A DNA stretch of 64,000 bases, taken from the NCBI GenBank assembly GCA_048013815.1, contig CM106585.1, forward strand, positions 23,126,001-23,190,000, read 5' to 3'. The DNA comes from Setoptus koraiensis. Lineage: Eukaryota; Arthropoda. The notes beneath the pieces were generated by a model. That model ran no database searches. It saw only the letters and a program-made list of their open reading frames with translations, and was not told the origin of the DNA. Shown here piece by piece: positions 1 to 12,951 of this stretch (within the stretch, counting starts at the first letter, position 1; each line of letters starts with the position of its first letter). Both the position numbers and the translations under genes were made by a program.

Positions 1-1294
1 ATAGATGGCTATAGTAGAAAAGCTACATGGGAAGATAAATGAAAGATGCATTTGATTAGACTATTGGCTGTATTGACCTGATATGTTTAGGATACCTCAT
101 CAATCAGGGTTGATTAGTCAATTGGGTGGTAGCATTACCTCAAATCTTCCAAATCTTCTAGCGAATGGTTGGGCTAAGGCCATTACCATCAATATGAAGA
201 GCAACATCCATCCAGTTAGACAGGCACAACCACCTAACCAGCCTATACCCAGATGGGTGTCGATCAATAGACTTGCTAGTGGGATGTTTTTCTCATAAGA
301 GACTCTGTTGAAGTTTAGTATGTGTCCTAAGGTGTGTAATACTGCGTTGATCACTATGAGCCAACCAATTAATTTGTGGAAGTAGACGCTGTCATCCAAC
401 GGTAAATACTGTCCGAATCCTCTACATCTCAGATGATTTATTGATCTGCGACAAACTAATAAAACGATTATTGAACAAAGGAAATTAAGACACTGACCCG
501 ATGCTCTGGCCAACATCAACCATCCGCATTGTCCCCAATAGGTGACTAATCTGGCCGCAAATAGTGCTACTAGTAAAAGGCATAATGAGCAAAAGAAGCC
601 GACACGTGCTAAATTGTTGCTGATGTATTCCCATCTGAGCTTATTCAATATTGGCAATCTAGTAGAATATCTGGCAAGTAGAGAATCCCAACAACTGGTA
701 TTGTTTGTTTTTGCTTTTACACCTGTGTTTGAGCTCGTTAATTGATTGTGGTGCGCTTTTGTCACCAATATCGAGGCTCTTCTTTGTTGATGTTGTTGTT
801 GCTGTTGTTGTTGAGTGTGAAGGCTGTCCGATGTTGGGCTGGTGGTATTGATTAGAGAGAGCTCATTGATGAGATTCGGTCTCAGCTGAAGAACCTCTCT
901 GAGATCAGCAATCGATATTGTGTTACGATCAGTGTGATTGGCTTTGTCGAAAACTGCCTCGGCTATTTGTTCTAGATAATTATCAAATTCCAAACCAATG
1001 TCGTTGGCGCACAGTGCAAGAACGTTCTTCAATTCTTCTCGTTCGATCTTGCCATCGCCTGAAATGAAAGTGGACAAAGTAAACAAATGTTTATCAATTA
1101 GTTAATTTAGGTTGATTAGTTGGTGTTTTTACGGCTGATTGGCGTGCTAATCAACAAGATAGAATCAACGTAACAATGATAATCTTACCGTCTGTATCGT
1201 AGAAGTCGAATAGGTTACGTAACTTCTCATCTGCGTTTCCCTCAAATATGTCTTGTATAAAAGACATTTGAGCACTAGTTTTACTCAAAGCCAT
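1..1294 (-). CDS. NOX5: NADPH oxidase 5 (Nox5), N-terminal part, gene runs off the window
   Basis: Calcium-regulated membrane NADPH oxidase, which passes electrons from NADPH across the membrane to oxygen to make superoxide. Exons by eye: 1189-1294, 139-1058 and 1-22 (continues outside), with GT-AG sites and kept frame. The first join completes a canonical EF-hand loop, DTDGDGKIEREE, followed by a second weaker EF-hand region. A poly-Gln linker and ferric-reductase transmembrane helices follow. The haem-helix histidines are seen in HKLIGWLIVINAVLHTLGH, and GQCLNF and FGRFE/LFYYSHL match the NOX5 family. An in-frame stop lies just before the ATG at 1294, so this start is plausible. The N terminus is shorter than human NOX5 and seems to lack its first EF-hand pair, unless an upstream exon exists. 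FAD- and NADPH-binding domains lie outside the window. A Duox gene is unlikely because there is no peroxidase-homology region and the helix sequences fit Nox5. Confidence 0.9.
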
Positions 1295-3014
1295 TGATTT
1301 GATGAAACCAATTTGTTATCTTGATGAAAGATATAACTCACTTACTAAAACATTGGGCTAAAAATCAATTAAGAGGTCAGTTGAATAATAGAGTGACGGT
1401 AATAAGATATGTGATAGGACTATGATTTGAACAGACAAAAACAATTGATTTGCAGATGATGATTTGAATACGTTCAGGTGTGTTAAGAGCACATTTATAA
1501 TTTATCTACACAAATTTGTTAAATGATCCACCAGAGGCTCTCGCGACGTTTCAAGAATGTACACTAAATCACGATGTGTCTCGGTGAATGTTCATTTTGT
1601 TAATCGATTTATTTTAATGAGCATTAAATCAGTTTGGTGAGCGCCAAAACTAGTTCTGTCTCGTCCGGAATAGAGAAAGCATGATGGCGCAGCCCTGGCG
1701 GATTCTTGCCTAAACCGATACGAATGAATTGGATAAAGTATCAATCATCACCGAGTTGCAACTCGCGAAAGGTTGTCATTCGATAAAAAGATACTTTGAT
1801 GAGATACACCTTTGTCACAAAGGCATTGTGAGTATCCACAATATCTAAATATAATGAGCAGTGAAGTTTGACACAACAATTATTATAATCATTGTTATCT
1901 ATGCAGTACGCAGCAATTAATCGATAAAATGTGTGTTGCCCCCATACAGCACCCAATTATGGTGATCATCACACAACAATCATTCCAATATTGATAACAA
2001 GCTATTCTGAATCAATCGATGATGATTGCGTACCCATTGTGTTGTTGTTGTCGCTGTCGCTGTTGTTTATGTTTATGTATGAACACTGACAAAATATTGT
2101 TTTTTGTTTTTACTTCGTCGACTCCGCCAAGCAACTATTGTGTTTTGGCGCGCCAAAACTATATAACTGCATTTCCTCAAGCAAAAAGTTTTTCTGGGAA
2201 TGTCACAATGACTGTTGCTGGAAAACAGGCTATGCGTTCATTCTTTCATGGTCCACTCAACAAGCATTCTTTTCGAAATCCATTCAGTATATCTACCCAA
2301 CCTCTCCGCTATTCTTATCTAATCAATCAATCAATCAAAGGCTTCAAGCTACCACAAGAAGCCCAAAGTCTGAAGAACATCCTTTGTTTTATCTCAAAGT
2401 GATTGATATGAGAACAATCCATTGTATCGTCTGCGTTCTTCACTCATCTTGTTATATGACCAAGTATAACGGACTCGTTTACAGTATTATATGTGTGTGA
2501 TTTTTTTCTGTGTCACTGAGAATGTCCATTTTTCAGTTTCTTCTCTTTGGCTTAGCGAGATCAGCCCTTCAAGACCTTGCCCATGAATACCTTTGAACAA
2601 CTTGGACATGTTCAAGGTTAACGTACCATTAGTTTTAGTTCGGTAACTATATCCTACTGTACTGTGATTGATCTATGCTAGTTTCTTGCCAGCAGAAGTG
2701 ACCAAGAATCGATATGGTCAACCAGCTTGATTTGATGTTGTGCTCGAAAATCATTCAAGCAAGAATTGTACAGAAACTAACTTCTATAGATGAGTAAAAA
2801 ACTTGATTCGTTGACGATTTTCTCGCCTTTTCCGATCGTTTCGCTTACTCTAAAATACTTTATATTCACGATGCAGTGTTCATTTGGACATTAACGAGGA
2901 AACAAGTAAAAAACATCGAAAAAGATCCAGATACCATCGGCGAACATTCTATATATTCTTCATAAAAGTAACTGGTCACCAAGCATTCCAAAGAGGTGCT
3001 ATCAATTTGAAAAA
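1295..3014. other. Intergenic spacer between Nox5 and the 3015 gene
   Basis: About 1.7 kb upstream of two divergently oriented genes. It probably holds both promoters and possibly 5' untranslated exons. Short open frames at 1741-1956 (-) and 2019-2500 (+) show no recognisable domain and start in low-complexity Cys/Arg codons. I see no RNA gene or mobile element here. Confidence 0.4.
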
Positions 3015-3601
3015 ATGTCATCTTCATTAATTGTACAATCTTTCCTGCTGATTATCATAATTTTAATTCTCCTATCAGGTGATAGTAGCGCAACAACACC
3101 ATCAACGCCTCAAACTCCAGGCAGCAACCCCAACAAACAGCAGAATAGCCAAACATCAAACATCGCTAAACAGTATCCATCATCTGCTGATTTTACGTCT
3201 CGTCAAGCAGCCACTGGTCTAATGACTTTCTTATCATCCGTAATACCAAGTGTTGTCAATAGCCTGATGCCGCTGGCCATTCTATTTGGTCTAGGTGCTC
3301 TAGCTGTACCGGCGCTTGGTTTAGGTATACTTCTTCGAAATGACGGTCGCAGAAGGTGAGTAACAGTGTGACTACTAGGTAACAAGCAAAATTTTGATTC
3401 CCTCATCACTGAATGCGTTTACTTACTAAGTTACCTTCCACAACAACGAACATATTCCAATTCAGTGATCTATATACGTCCAGGTCTTATCAAGGTCCAT
3501 CGATGGCCGAATCCATCATTGATTTCTATGATCAAATGTCAAAATTGATCGAGAACGCCGAGAAGAAATACAAGCAAGCTAACAAGACTTATCACTATTG
3601 A
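3015..3601 (+). CDS. Small secreted or membrane protein, two exons, unknown family
   Basis: Exons 3015-3355 and 3466-3601 are joined by a 110-bp GT-AG intron that keeps frame and gives about 158 residues. The protein starts with a strongly hydrophobic segment rich in Ile and Leu (signal peptide or anchor, residues about 5-22). A Thr/Pro/Gln/Asn-rich linker follows (about 27-60). A second hydrophobic stretch near residues 75-108 contains LAILFGLGALAVPALGLGIL. The tail is charged, with an amphipathic segment MSKLIENAEKKYKQANK. An AATAAA at 3695 suits its 3' end. I do not recognise the family. The layout suggests a one- or two-pass membrane or secreted protein, and arthropod cuticle-associated small proteins can look like this, but that is only a guess. 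It lies tail-to-tail with beta-spectrin, stops 234 bp apart. Frame-keeping splicing and the poly(A) signal make it a credible gene. Confidence 0.7.
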
Positions 3602-3694
3602 GATAGAAATTCAGCGCTTCTGGGCTCTTCAGAACAAATTATTTATATTGTACAAAAAATAAGGATATTTCTCAGACAGAAAGCAAGAAGGAAC

Positions 3695-3700
3695 AATAAA
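3695..3700 (+). terminator. Poly(A) signal AATAAA of the 3015 gene
   Basis: A canonical hexamer lies 94 bp after the stop codon at 3601, in the right orientation, before the oppositely oriented beta-spectrin 3' end. Confidence 0.5.
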
Positions 3701-3835
3701 ACAACCAGGTATTCTCAACCAGTGTATCTGCTGGAAAACCAGCACACGTCGTTTATATAATATAGAAAGCAATGTGTAAAAACAGTGCCTAAAACTAATA
3801 CAGTATCGTAAATTTTTAAAGATATTGTTAATTGA

Positions 3836-6800
3836 TCAACGATTCATCTTGAGAGTAAAGAAACTAGCCTTTTTCTTTTCGGGCTCCGATCTCGAAGCCG
3901 GCAGTGTTTGTGCTCTACTGGATGAGCCCTGAGTCGACTGTTCCTGATTAGCGCTGATAGCTGTTGCGATGTGCTGTATCCAAGCATCCATCTCTTGGTC
4001 ATCCTTTGCCTTGAATAGATATTCGGCGCCATTTTGTAGCTTCAGTCGTAAGCAATGTTTTCGCTTGTAATCAGATGCAGCCTCTACTATTGCTTCAAAC
4101 AACTCTATGGGAGGTTCAGTTTGTTTATCCATCTTGGCGTGTTTCTGATCTTTATAGGCTATAAGTTGATTGGGTTTAACCACGAAGTACAGTTTATCCC
4201 AGGCACGATGAGAAGCGGGTTTAGACAACGACTCCCAAATATGTTTCCTGTAGAGATGGCCACGGGTGATGATATCTTCATCACCAGGTCGCTCACCTGA
4301 TTTTGATCAGAAAGAAAGAGGATATTCTCAGTTACTTTGAGCTCATGAGACATTTTAGATCCATCGGAATCTTCTGATAGACATGTGTAAAAGTTTAAAG
4401 ATATACATGCAATCATACAGTTAGAAGGATTTAGATCTGACTGGTGACCCAGCGATCTAGCTGATCTCCTGAACCAGCTAATGTTAAATGGTGATTTTGA
4501 TCTAACTATTGCGGATCTGGTTGAATTGCGATCTAACCAAAACAGATATTTGTTTGTACAATTTCATGCAAAATTAGTTTGTTTGAGTGGTATTGAAGAG
4601 ACATGCAATATAAATAGGTCAGACGTGCACAAAAAAAAGACATAAGTCAAGACATTTTAGGATAGATTTACTCACCGCTAGTTCTATGTCTAAAAGTAGG
4701 AGGAGTTGGACTGATAGACAGTGATTCTGGATAGTCTGAACAATGTTCGAGAGAATTAGACATGCAATTTAAGTTGAGAAACATGCGAGAGGAACATTCA
4801 GTGATTTTGCTAAACAAAAGATAGTACGACGCAAATACTTTGGACTAGTTCTCTAATTTCAGCCAAAGATGAGGAATTCTATTGTTTGCGTGCATTTTGG
4901 ACACCTTTACGGGGGAAACCTTCAGGTTATAGATAGATAAATAATATCAATGAGTAGTGTTACTTACTTTGTTGAGTTTCACTCGTAACTCGCTCAGTTA
5001 GGCTCGATGGGTCAGTTCGACTGTCTTCAGATGGAGACCTAGCGCGTTGTCGATCAGAGGCCCTGGCTGGGTCATCACGACGTGCAGCCTGCTCGGCCAA
5101 TTCTTGGTCGCGTAACTCGAACGTTGTTAGTTTATGTAACGCTTCAAAACGTTCGTGCTGAGCGGCGGCAGATTTTTCGAAAGCTTCGTGCTTCTTAATC
5201 AAAATGTTAACCTCGTCAATGGTATGTCCTAATTCCTTGCTCAGCAAGTATGGTTCTTGTGCCACCAGCCATGCCTCTGCAACCGCTGCATCGCGGGCAA
5301 ACTGATAGACTTCCAAAATTAATTTCAGATGAATCCATCTCTCTTCCCATCTAGAATCCATTGCATTACGTTTATTTTGCAATCCAGCCAACTTTTCCTT
5401 GATTTCATCTCTAGCGTAGTGATTACGCGCTAATAGCTCCTGACCGAGTTTTTCGCAAGTTGTAAAATTGTCTCGGCGCGCAATAATCTCAGCGTTCAGG
5501 CTCTGGTGATTATTCATCAGCAATTCAACTCCTGATACGTCACGAGGCTTCTCGCTAGTATCCATCTGGCGAACAACGTCCTCCATCCAGAGGTTAAGAT
5601 CCCTGACCAAATTGAAGAATTTGAAGAGATCACTAGTGTCAGCGAGGCGTCTTCTTCTAGAATCGCACATGCTCAACAAATTCTTGAGTGCTGTAGTGAC
5701 CTCTAGCTCGCGAGCTTGTATCTCGCGTGACTTGTCACCAGCATAGGATGCCTGCAATTCGGTAGACTCGGCGTGGATTTGGTCAACGCTATTGATTAGC
5801 GTTTGCAAATCATGCTCAAAGTTTTCATGCTTTCTCTGAGAGTTGGACACCGATAGAGCATCACGTCCGACCTCATCACTGAGGGCATTCTGTTTCTCCA
5901 CAATCCTACCGAGAACATCGCGACAGTCATGGAAAAATTGATGTAACTTCCATGAGGCGGATAACTCCAAGCTTCTGTTCTTGATCATCTCTAACAAATC
6001 TGTCCAGGCTTCTTCGAGCATATCTTTCCATTGCGCAATTAGATCTTTATCTCCATGACCGCTGAGTATGAGCTTGTCGGCGTTCTCATTGACCTTCTCT
6101 ACGCGTTCGCTTCCAATCTTTTCGGTATCTTTGGCGAATTGCTTGAAACGGTCACGTAACATTGTAACATGATCGAAGTCCTGACCAAGCTCTCTCGAAT
6201 TGGCCACAACTTCGCGCTCTGAAATCCATTGCATAAGATCTTCGATCTCACGGTTTAGTCCGATCAATTCCGAACCTTGTTCCAATTTTGCGCGTCGTTC
6301 ATTTGCCAAATCTTTCAGATTAGAGTACAGATTATCCACTTGTGACTGGCGTATTCTAATCTTTTCGCTCTCAGGTTGTCTTTCCTCTATCAACTTGTTG
6401 GCCGTGTCATTTAGTTGATTAATATTAGCACCATAATCTCGTATCGCAGCCTCAATAGCTTCGTGCTTCTTCTTGAGATTTTGAGCACTGAATTCATCTT
6501 TGCCCCTTGCATCAGTCATCATGAACAACTCTTGCTCGCTCATCCACTGTTCTGCTTCAGATGCATCGAAATAGTATTGCTGAGCTCTCTCGGATTCTAT
6601 GAGTTTCTCGCGACGCCTGTCGACTTTTTGCTTGAGTTTGTTCCAATTGTCCGACAGTTGGTCAATCAATTGACCGAATTCTTTGGAATCCTCATGGCCC
6701 TCTTCTATAAGACGGCGACCAGTCTGACAAATATTAGTGATTCTTGGCTCATGGTTGTCGATTTCGTTTCGCAAGGATTGATTTTTTCGCAATAGCACCT

Positions 6801-9800
6801 GCACGTCGTAGAGACTGCTTCCGTAATCTTCCGATTCGGCGAGTGGCAGTTTTTCTCTGATCCACATCTTTTCATCATCAACATCCCTCCTGAATTGTAG
6901 GGCCTCTTTTTTCTTGATCAGTTGTTGCTTTCTTTCAAGTAGTGGTGCCTGCAATTTTTGGAATCTCTCTTCAACACGAACTTTTTTAGCTTTTATGACT
7001 TGACTCTTCTCTGGTTCAATTTTTTCTAGGTGCACGGCTTGGTTTTCTAGCTCATTAACTTGACGGGCTCTGTCGGCCATCTGACTTTCAATATTTTGTT
7101 GCTTGACTAAAGCGAGATTCACGCCAGTCAAGTCTTGGCCAGGTTCGGTTGTCAAGATTGGTTCCAATTCATCAATCCATTCCTCGATATCGTCGCAGGT
7201 TTGCTCGTACAGCAATGGTCGATTTGCATCAAATAGTTTTTGACCCTTGTCTTTCGTGATCTTATCCAAACCAGCGAATTGTTGATCGATTTCATTCAAC
7301 CGAGAGTTGACAACTTTAGCTAGATTCGGTTGATCTGCTCTCAGTTGTTCACCCTCTTGGCGCAGTCTGTCCAATCTTTCTTTGTTGGCAGCAATTTCAG
7401 CCTCGTGAGCTTGATGGCGAGTCCATTTACTGTGTAAAGTCTTGGCACTTCTATAAGTCTCATCTTCGGCAATAATTGATTTCTCTTGCATCCATTCATT
7501 CATTTCGTCACAATTGCTCAAGAATTGTTGCAACTGCAGTTGATCTTTCAGTTTCTCGGTAAGGTCATTGGCTCTTTGTATATTACCGTCTCTCTTTTCA
7601 GCTATGGCATTGGCCTTGGAAATGACTTTCTCTCTATCATTATCATTGGCAAAACTGTCTTCGTCTTTGATTAATCGTTGAGCGAAGTTTTCAACATTTC
7701 CCAGTTTTTCTGCATTGGCAGTCATCTTAGTGAGAAATTCTTCATGATTCTTAAGCAGCATTTCCGCTTCCTCCAGGCTTGTAGGTGTTTCATCTTTGCA
7801 GAGATAGTTTTCTTGCTGATTAAGAACGCGTTCTGCTTGCTTAGCATCGCGTAGGAACATTTGTAGGGCATATTGCTGAGATAACAGTTTTTGTCTATTC
7901 TCCCACATCTTATGAACTGCTTTCCAGTCATCATCTAATGAGTTGAGACGTTGTCTTAGGAACAGGTATTGAGGATCACTTTGATCTCGAGTCAATCCTT
8001 CACCATAATCCATCATCTTCTGATGGTCATCGATGTAGTTATCAATCTCTTCTTTTATCTGTTTGTGCTGAGAGATCAATTGTTCAGCTTCAGGTAAAGA
8101 TGCAGGTATATCTTCGGAGGCGATGTCTTTCTGAGTCTTCGAGAGCCATGCTTGGAAGTGATCCAAATCGCGCAAGAATCTATGTAGATCTCCTGCCTCT
8201 TCGAGTTTAGCATCACGATCTTTTATGAGTCTATTCAGATCATCCCAACTTGTTCTGATTCGGTCAACTTCTTTATTAATCTGTTTGGCTTCTTCGGGAT
8301 GGTCTCGCTCAATGCGACGAGATTCAGCCTCAAGCTCAGCAAGTTTGTCTTGGATAGCCTTGAGGTCTCTTTCCATTCCACCCAACCGACGCTGTAAAGT
8401 CATAACTCCAGTCAAATTGTTTCCCAACTCCTCAGTATCTTTGAGTGATTTACTCTTCTCTTCGATCCAAGATACAGTCTCGCTGCATTCAATGTAGAAG
8501 GTTTGCACACCATGGGCTGCTTTAATGTCACCACGCTTTTTATCTGCATAGTCGCGAAGATCTCGCCATGATCTATTCAATTGTTCTTGTCTGCTGATTA
8601 TAGCTTTGGAGTCAGGGTGATCAGTTTCCACCAATTGGCGGCCAAGTTGATTCACTAAACCGACACGGCCTTGATTGGCGTCCATTTCTTGTTCGAAAGT
8701 ATCAAATCTATGACGCATTACTTCAATGTCTTCCATGTCTTTGGTTGGATGCATAGAGTTAAGCATTTTGTGTTTCTCTTGGATCCATTGTTCCACGCCA
8801 TTTGCCTCATTAAACAATTTGTACAATGCACTAGCGTCGATAAGACGTTGTTTACGTTGTCTAGCTAGATCATTGAGCTCAGCGTAACGTTTGTCCACAG
8901 AATCCAACCGACTGATGACATCTGGACTCTTTCGATCGGTTTCTCCAAGATTTTCAGCTTGTTGATGTAAATTATTAATCGTTGTTTCGTAATTTGCCAG
9001 CTCTTCCATCACGTCATTATGTTTCTTTAAGAGAGATTGCGCATTAGCTTCATCAACTCCGACATCTTCACTGGTGACAAGGCGGAAAGTATCGAACATC
9101 CAAGCGTCAACATCATCAGCGTCGGTGAAGAATTGGTGGAAATCTATTGCCTCGGTAAGGCGCATTGTTCTCATTGCCTGTAGTTCTTTTAGATGCTCCC
9201 ACATTGCTTCGATTTCATTCAGTCGGTTTTGAACTCCATCCGCTCCGAAATGGTTCTCCTTGACGAGACTCTCCCCAGTCTTCAGAACATCCATCAATTG
9301 CTGCTCATGAGCTTCCAATTCATCTTCCAAAGTCTTATTCTTGCCAATCAACATATGCACAGTTGTAAGATCGTGGCCAATCTCTTTGGATAGAAGAATC
9401 TGCTCTTTCTCACTAATCCAGGCTTCCTCTTGGTCCATATCCCAATAGAATTGCCACAGCATGCGTGAATCCTCCAATTTCTTGCGGCGTCTAACTGCCT
9501 GCTTGTATAGCTCGTCATAGGCCTTTTCTAGTTCGGCATTTCTTGCGAGAACTTTCGATGGTTCGCATGGTTTGTAGGCATTGGTCTCATCACCGATGAA
9601 CTCTTGTGAGCTCTGAACAACATTTCTAACTCTTTCACCCAAGACATTTATATCCGCCTCCACAAGACTGTGTTTCTGGAGAAGATCTTCGACACCCATG
9701 AGATGCTTGCCGTGATCATCTGTCACAAGTCTCGATTTTAACTCGTCCATAGAGGCTTGAATATATTGCATTTCTTGGAACAATTGCATCATTGTCATGA

Positions 9801-11370
9801 ATCTCTCCAACCTCATGCGTCGGTTGGAAAGCAATTCAAGCAAATAGTTCCATAATTTGAGAACATTATCTTTTCTGGCGTTGATTCGGTCAGAATCGTG
9901 GTACTTTTCTGCCTCCAAATCACTCGCAACAGCAATGACAGCCTGTACACGTTCTTCGTAGGCGAATATGTCCGTTTCGATAGCCTCATGCTTCTTGAAA
10001 GCGGCTTCAACAGAAGCAAGATCATTGCCGAATACATCCTTGTTCACAAGACGTTGATTTTCGCTCAGCCATTGCTCCCTCATGCCAGCTTTCTTATCGA
10101 ACCTGGACGCAAGTTGTTCCAGTTTCTCTTGACGGATGAGTTCTTCCCTAAGGGCGAGCTCTCTACCGTGTTCGGCTTTTTCCAAACTTTCCCACGCGCG
10201 GTTGATATCATTAATCAATTTGCCTTCTCCAGGTGTGTAGGGTTTTTGATTGTTGGCCCTCATACGACTCTTAATAGTATACAAAGCCACTTCTAAATCA
10301 CCTTTCTCTGCGAACTTGGGAGGCTTCTCATGAGTTCGATAGTTGTTGAATTGAGAAAGTTCATGCTTGACACCTTCCAAAGAGTTAGGAAATTGACGTC
10401 CAGAAAGGCCCTCTATTGTTGCTTCGATCCATTTTAAAAGTTTTGAAGTTAAAGTCTCATACTCGTTGATGAGTTTTTCATTTTCCATTGCTTTGCCAAC
10501 AGCGCCGCCAATACGTCTACCTTGCACAGTATCTGCTTTCATTTTTGAAAAATAATGGTAATAGGTTACAACGTAGGTTATGATGGACTTTTCATCAGGG
10601 TTATCTGTAAACACATCCTCAGCATCCAAGAGACGAGCTAGGCCTAGCTTTTCTTCAGCTACTTGGAAAGCATTGTTGAGATTTCTGATTGGTTCAGATT
10701 TGCTAAGTTTTTCGTATTGAATCAAGTCAGGACGGTGCTTGTGTATAATTGCATTAAAAGCTAGACCGTCTTTGAAAGAAGATGTAAAGTTTCTGACATT
10801 GACATTGCTATATCCAGCAGTTTTCATTTGAGCCCATAAAAGCAAGGCATCCTTGGCCGATTTCGTTTCTTGATTATCAATTTCCTCGATAGTAATGTCT
10901 TGAATTTGAAATCTTAAAATAATAGTCCATATTAAACCTAAAGTTAGACGGGGATTACCCTCAACAATGTCCTTTGGGCCTAAATTTTCCAAATGTACAC
11001 GTTGTTCGTGTAATAGAAATTGCAATGCTTTGCCTACATTTTCCAAACAATGTATGATCATTTTGCCTTTGGTGGGCTTAGGCAACCTTTCACCAGATAA
11101 TATTTCCAACAGTTTTATAAGCATTTTGCCATCGCGCAAATCAGTGTATAAATCTCCTATTTTACAATTGGCTCTAATCAAATGTGAATTAACCCATTTG
11201 CAGAATGTTTTCTTCTGAACGTTTTCACGTTCAACAGCAAGTGCCATAATTCTGTTGCGCTCAAAGAGACGCGACGAACTATTTCCGCCATCGTAATCAT
11301 AGTCGTAATCCTCGATCTCCGTGTTGGTCTCGGGATCCCAACGCATACTCACCGAAATATCGGTAGTCAT
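3836..11370 (-). CDS. beta-Spec: Beta-spectrin, conventional form with C-terminal PH domain
   Basis: Membrane-skeleton protein that pairs with alpha-spectrin into tetramers, crosslinks actin and binds ankyrin and lipids under the plasma membrane. Exons: 4968-11370 (6403 bp), 4676-4735 (60 bp) and 3836-4296. All junctions are phase 1, giving about 2307 residues, the normal length for conventional beta-spectrins. Order: two calponin-homology actin-binding domains (about residues 50-275, starting near VQKKTFCKWVNSHL), a long array of spectrin triple-helical repeats with recurrent Trp and Leu positions, the family segment ERFEALHKLTTFEL near 2080, a Ser/Pro linker, then a PH domain (RGHLYRKHIWES, HRAWDKLYFVV, about 2160-2270) and a C terminus SFFTLKMNR like the fly protein. 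Reading past the first donor meets a stop at once, giving a possible PH-less form of 2136 residues. Its 5' end is head-to-head with RABIF. Identity is clear. The 60-bp exon is inferred from splice sites and phase. Confidence 0.95.
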
Positions 11371-12951
11371 TTTGTTATATTGCTTAGTATTTGGGTATAA
11401 TGATGATTATTAATTGATTAAAAATGTGTTGGGTGTTTTATGAATGTGCTGAACTGGATGTATTATGTACATCGGGCGACGATAATTGAATAATAATTGA
11501 ATAATAATTGAAAAAACAATGATAACAATGATAATAAGAGTAGAATTGTGTATTGTTATTGTTAACGAGGTTGCTGAGATGGCAAATAAAGCGGTATCAG
11601 TGAATGGAATGTGATCTCGTGTTTGGTGTCATGCGGTTTGCAGCGGCGTCATACTAACCTAAAAACAGGCACGCCTTTATGTAAGTCATAGGAACTGTTC
11701 GTTCGTGCTATCTCGATGCATATGGTTATAAACGAGAATCATATTTGTATAGTTGAAGTGTTTAATTTGCAACAATGATTATTAATGTTGATTGAATACT
11801 ATTGCTATTAGACTAATTTGTTTATTATTTACTGCGCTTCCTCTTTTGATTATGATTATATGGTTAAATATTGATTAAATGTGTGAGTATAGTGTAAATT
11901 TGTATATATTTTGTGTAAAGGCTTATCTTATATCAATGATAGCAATAATTGTATAGTAGTGGTAAAGGTGATCCGGTATAATAATGACGAGCCCTACAAT
12001 TTGTCTTTATTCCAATATTTCGCTTTCCCTTTATCTTTATCTCTTTTTTTATCCATGAGACTCTACGATCCTCCGCTCATAACGATGGTACAGACGAGAG
12101 GATGTCGGATAATGGGGGAAGAAAATGGAATAAAAAATCTTTATCGAACTTTATGCTGTATAGCTGCTGATGTAGCTGTAGTTGCAAACACAATGCAAAC
12201 TTGAGAAGCATCCATCTGTACAAACACACACACATACGAACAAACAGACAGACGGGGACACAGGCAGGCAAAATCATGGAGACACACGCACTAACGCACG
12301 CACAAGGGAGAGACTCATTAGCGAACTAACAGGGTTTCTCTCTTGTGCTGCTGCTGATTTTGCTGCGTTATGTTATACAGACACACACAGCAGGCACGCA
12401 TTACATTATAATAATCATGCTCCATAGCGTGTGTACATGCAGCCAGTACAATGCAGCATATAAAAGCGGGCGAGCGAGCGAACAAACGAACAAACGAACC
12501 AACGAGCGAACGAACGAAAAGAGCGAACAAACCACAGCAGCAGCAACAGCGCATTAGCAGTGCTGGTGTGGGGAGACACGCCTAAATAAAAATACAGTTC
12601 TATCTGCAGGTCGCACACAATTGCGATGCAACATCCTAGACACCATAGAGACCAGTCAAGGCCGCCCGCGCCCGTCTAGCTTACACACTGCTTTGTTTCG
12701 TTCTGTGCGTGTGCTTGTGCGTGTGCGTGTGCGTCATCCCATGTGTGGGTGTGTTGCTGGGCTGTAAAGCCTGCGTCAGCTGCTTCAGCAGCAGCAGCTT
12801 CACTATCGTGCAAATCGTTTGTACCGTACACTTGTTAGTCTATTGGAGAGACGCATTTACTTCTTGTTTTATTCCTAACAACTCTCATTACTCACTAACT
12901 AACTATTGTTACTATTGATATTATCATCAACATCTCCGCGACAGCAACACT
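11371..12951. other. Divergent spacer between beta-spectrin and RABIF
   Basis: A 1.6-kb head-to-head intergenic region that should hold both promoters. Its left half is AT-rich. The right half has CA/CACACG-type repeats (about 12221-12400), a 4-bp-period tract of GAAC/GAAA-like units (about 12475-12525) and a GT-rich tract (about 12705-12735). Open frames here are by-products of these repeats. I see no RNA gene. Confidence 0.4.

Noticed and set aside
2019-2500. Two overlapping plus-strand frames of 120-127 residues upstream of the 3015 gene
   Set aside because: One begins with Cys/Arg repeats, neither has a domain, and they overlap each other in different frames.
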